NCBI GenBank assembly: GCA_910580045.1
Contig: CAJTXF010000064.1
Span: 1-15,109, forward strand
Length of the DNA stretch: 15,109 nt
Source: an uncultured Eubacteriales bacterium
GTDB lineage: Bacteria; Bacillota; Clostridia; Oscillospirales; Acutalibacteraceae
Reading direction: 5' to 3'
Position numbers and translations under genes: made by a program. The notes beneath the pieces were generated by a model. That model ran no database searches. It had not been told where the DNA came from and worked only from the letters and a program-made list of their open reading frames with translations. Positions 13,718 to 15,109 of the stretch are shown in pieces; position 1 is the first letter of the stretch, and every line of letters starts with the position of its first letter.

Positions 13718-15022
13718 ATGATTCAAACCAACTACGGTCCTATCTCCGGCGTCGACATGGGCACTTACACCGAATACCGCGGCATCCCCTATGCCGCTCC
13801 CCCCATCGGCCCCCTGCGCTGGAAAGCGCCCCAGCCCCCCGCCCCCTTTGACGGCGTCTACGAAGCCCACAGCTTCCGAAACAAGTGCGTTCAGGCTGAG
13901 GGCTCCAGCCCGCCCTGGGACAAGGATTTCTACGATGACCCCTCTTTCGACCGCCCCATGGACGAGGACTGCCTGTACCTACACATCTGGGCCCCCAACC
14001 AGGCCGAAAACTGCCCTGTGGCCTTTTGGATTCACGGCGGCGCTTTCCTAAGCGGCTGGGCCACGGAAAAGGAATTCGACGGCGCGGCCTACTGCAAACG
14101 GGGCATTATCTTCATCAGCGTGGAGTACCGGTGCAATGTATTCGGGTACCTGGCCCATCCCTGGCTCACGGCAGAGAGCGGCCTTTCCGGCAATTACGGC
14201 AGCCTGGACCAGATTGCCGCCCTGAACTGGGTATATGAGAATATTGCCGCCTTTGGGGGCGACCCGGAAAACATCACTGTCTTTGGCCAAAGCGCTGGGG
14301 CCATGAGCATCCAGACCTTGGTCTCCTCCCCTCTGACAGAGGGCAAAATCGCCAAGGCCATTCTTCAAAGCGGCGGCTCCTATGGCGGAGGCTTCCACCG
14401 AGATATCCCCCTCAGCCAGCAGGAGGAGTATGGCAAGGCTTTCCCAGAGGTGCTGGGGGCCGGCAGCTTGGAGGAGATGCGCCAAAAGTCCGCGGCAGAG
14501 GTATTCGCGGCCATGGGGCCCTTCTTTGAAAAAATCATGCCAAAGGCCCAGGGCCTGTTTCTGATTCCCACCCTGGACGGCCATCTGCTGACCCAGGGCT
14601 ATTACCAGACCATGGACGAGGGCAAAATCCAGGACATCCCCTACATGATAGGCTGCACCAAGGACGACCTGATGAATCCCCCGGACCTGGAGGACAAGAC
14701 CAAGTCTCCCCTGTATGTGGGCAGCGTAGCCTTCAGCCACAAGCTGGAGGAGCTGGGACGCAAGCCTGCTTATGTGTACCACTTCACCCGGGATTTGCCT
14801 GGGGACAGTCTGGGGGCCTGGCACTCCTCTGAGCTGTGGTACATGATGGGCACCCTGGAGCGCTGCTGGCGTCCCTGGACTGAGGGTGACCGGGAGCTCA
14901 GCCAGCGGATGCTGGACTACTGGGCCAATTTCATGAAGACCGGCGACCCCAACGGGAACGGTCATCCAACCTGGGTGCCCTGCGATAAGGCCGGGCAGTT
15001 CGTGATGGAGCTGAACGCCTAG
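13718..15022 (+). CDS. Type-B carboxylesterase, short form, 3' end at a MITE
   Basis: This 434-aa COesterase-family protein is paralogous to the 2097-3719 product. It shows YRGIPYAAPPIGPLRWKAP (20-38), EDCLYLHIW (83-91), oxyanion-hole HGGAF (106-110), nucleophile Ser192 in GQSAGA, candidate acid Asp316 in GCTKDD and His369 in AWHSSELWY. Start: AGGAGG (13705-13710) lies seven bases before ATG 13718; an in-frame extension to 13523 runs through the palindrome and is rejected. Compared with the paralogue, about 60 residues are missing between the acid and the histidine. The C-terminus stops about 30 residues earlier, right where a MITE begins, so the TAG stop is made of target TA plus the first G of the element. 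All catalytic residues precede this point, so it may still be active. No signal peptide. Confidence 0.9.
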   Translation: MIQTNYGPISGVDMGTYTEYRGIPYAAPPIGPLRWKAPQPPAPFDGVYEAHSFRNKCVQAEGSSPPWDKDFYDDPSFDRPMDEDCLYLHIWAPNQAENCPVAFWIHGGAFLSGWATEKEFDGAAYCKRGIIFISVEYRCNVFGYLAHPWLTAESGLSGNYGSLDQIAALNWVYENIAAFGGDPENITVFGQSAGAMSIQTLVSSPLTEGKIAKAILQSGGSYGGGFHRDIPLSQQEEYGKAFPEVLGAGSLEEMRQKSAAEVFAAMGPFFEKIMPKAQGLFLIPTLDGHLLTQGYYQTMDEGKIQDIPYMIGCTKDDLMNPPDLEDKTKSPLYVGSVAFSHKLEELGRKPAYVYHFTRDLPGDSLGAWHSSELWYMMGTLERCWRPWTEGDRELSQRMLDYWANFMKTGDPNGNGHPTWVPCDKAGQFVMELNA

Positions 15023-15109
15023 AGTCTGTTTGAAAACCCGAGAAATCCTGGATTTTTGGCCAGAAATGCGTGGTTTCAAGGAAAAAACCGCAAGAAATGC
15101 TGCCGCCTT
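15020..15109. mobile_element. Second MITE copy, truncated by the window end
   Basis: After TA at 15020-15021, GAGTCTGTTTGAAAA (15022-15036) matches the MITE end at 1220-1234. The following blocks, GAAAT, GGATTTTTG, CAGAA, TTCAAGGA and AAAAACCG, appear in the same order and spacing as in the element at 1218-1380. The right terminal repeat lies beyond the window. The copy is clearly diverged, so the two are not a recent duplication. Confidence 0.78.

Noticed and set aside
14048..15079. A 343-codon open frame on the minus strand
   Set aside because: It is antisense to the second carboxylesterase and starts within the MITE; it has no family features.

Overview
The window is GC-rich (roughly 58-60% by eye) with strong AGGAGG-type ribosome binding sites. 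It carries a Gram-positive lipoprotein-anchored sugar importer, several acyl-esterases and abundant short non-autonomous repeats. This fits a gut-type Clostridia genome (Oscillospiraceae or Lachnospiraceae-like). That placement is inference; no marker gene is present.

Layout. 1-164: two units of a 98-bp-period direct repeat with a hairpin. 239-769 (-): TetR-type regulator with a promoter and palindrome upstream. 956-2092 (+): a decayed stretch with a possible small membrane ORF and an alpha/beta hydrolase pseudogene. The pseudogene is broken by an ATG-TGA start, a 159-bp MITE and loss of the nucleophile serine. 2097-3719 (-): type-B carboxylesterase. 4004-5722 (-): lipoprotein solute-binding protein. 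5723-6065: divergent promoter region. 6066-7895 (+): two ABC permeases. 7913-7952: bidirectional terminator. 7960-10266 (-): membrane-anchored AraC-type sensor-regulator. 10718-12981 (+): EstD-like esterase overlapping a MATE efflux gene. 13036-13674: a large imperfect palindrome with nested hairpins. 13718-15022 (+): second, shorter type-B carboxylesterase whose stop codon lies at the edge of another MITE copy that runs off the window.

How the genes may work together. The binding protein, two permeases and two-TM AraC regulator have the make-up of the B. subtilis Lpl/Ytc-type (CUT1) oligosaccharide importer with its YtdP-like regulator. No ATPase is encoded here, so a shared one elsewhere is likely. 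Four esterase-fold genes (two type-B, one EstD-like, one dead) surround the importer and none of the intact ones has a visible signal peptide. The simplest inference is import of an acylated carbohydrate or glycoside followed by cytoplasmic de-esterification, with MATE export of a released or toxic product. No glycoside hydrolase is present, so the substrate is not identifiable.

The most unusual parts are non-coding: the 639-bp composite palindrome, and a TA-targeting MITE family with two clear copies and one probable relic. Both clear copies place a TAG stop in a hydrolase reading frame.
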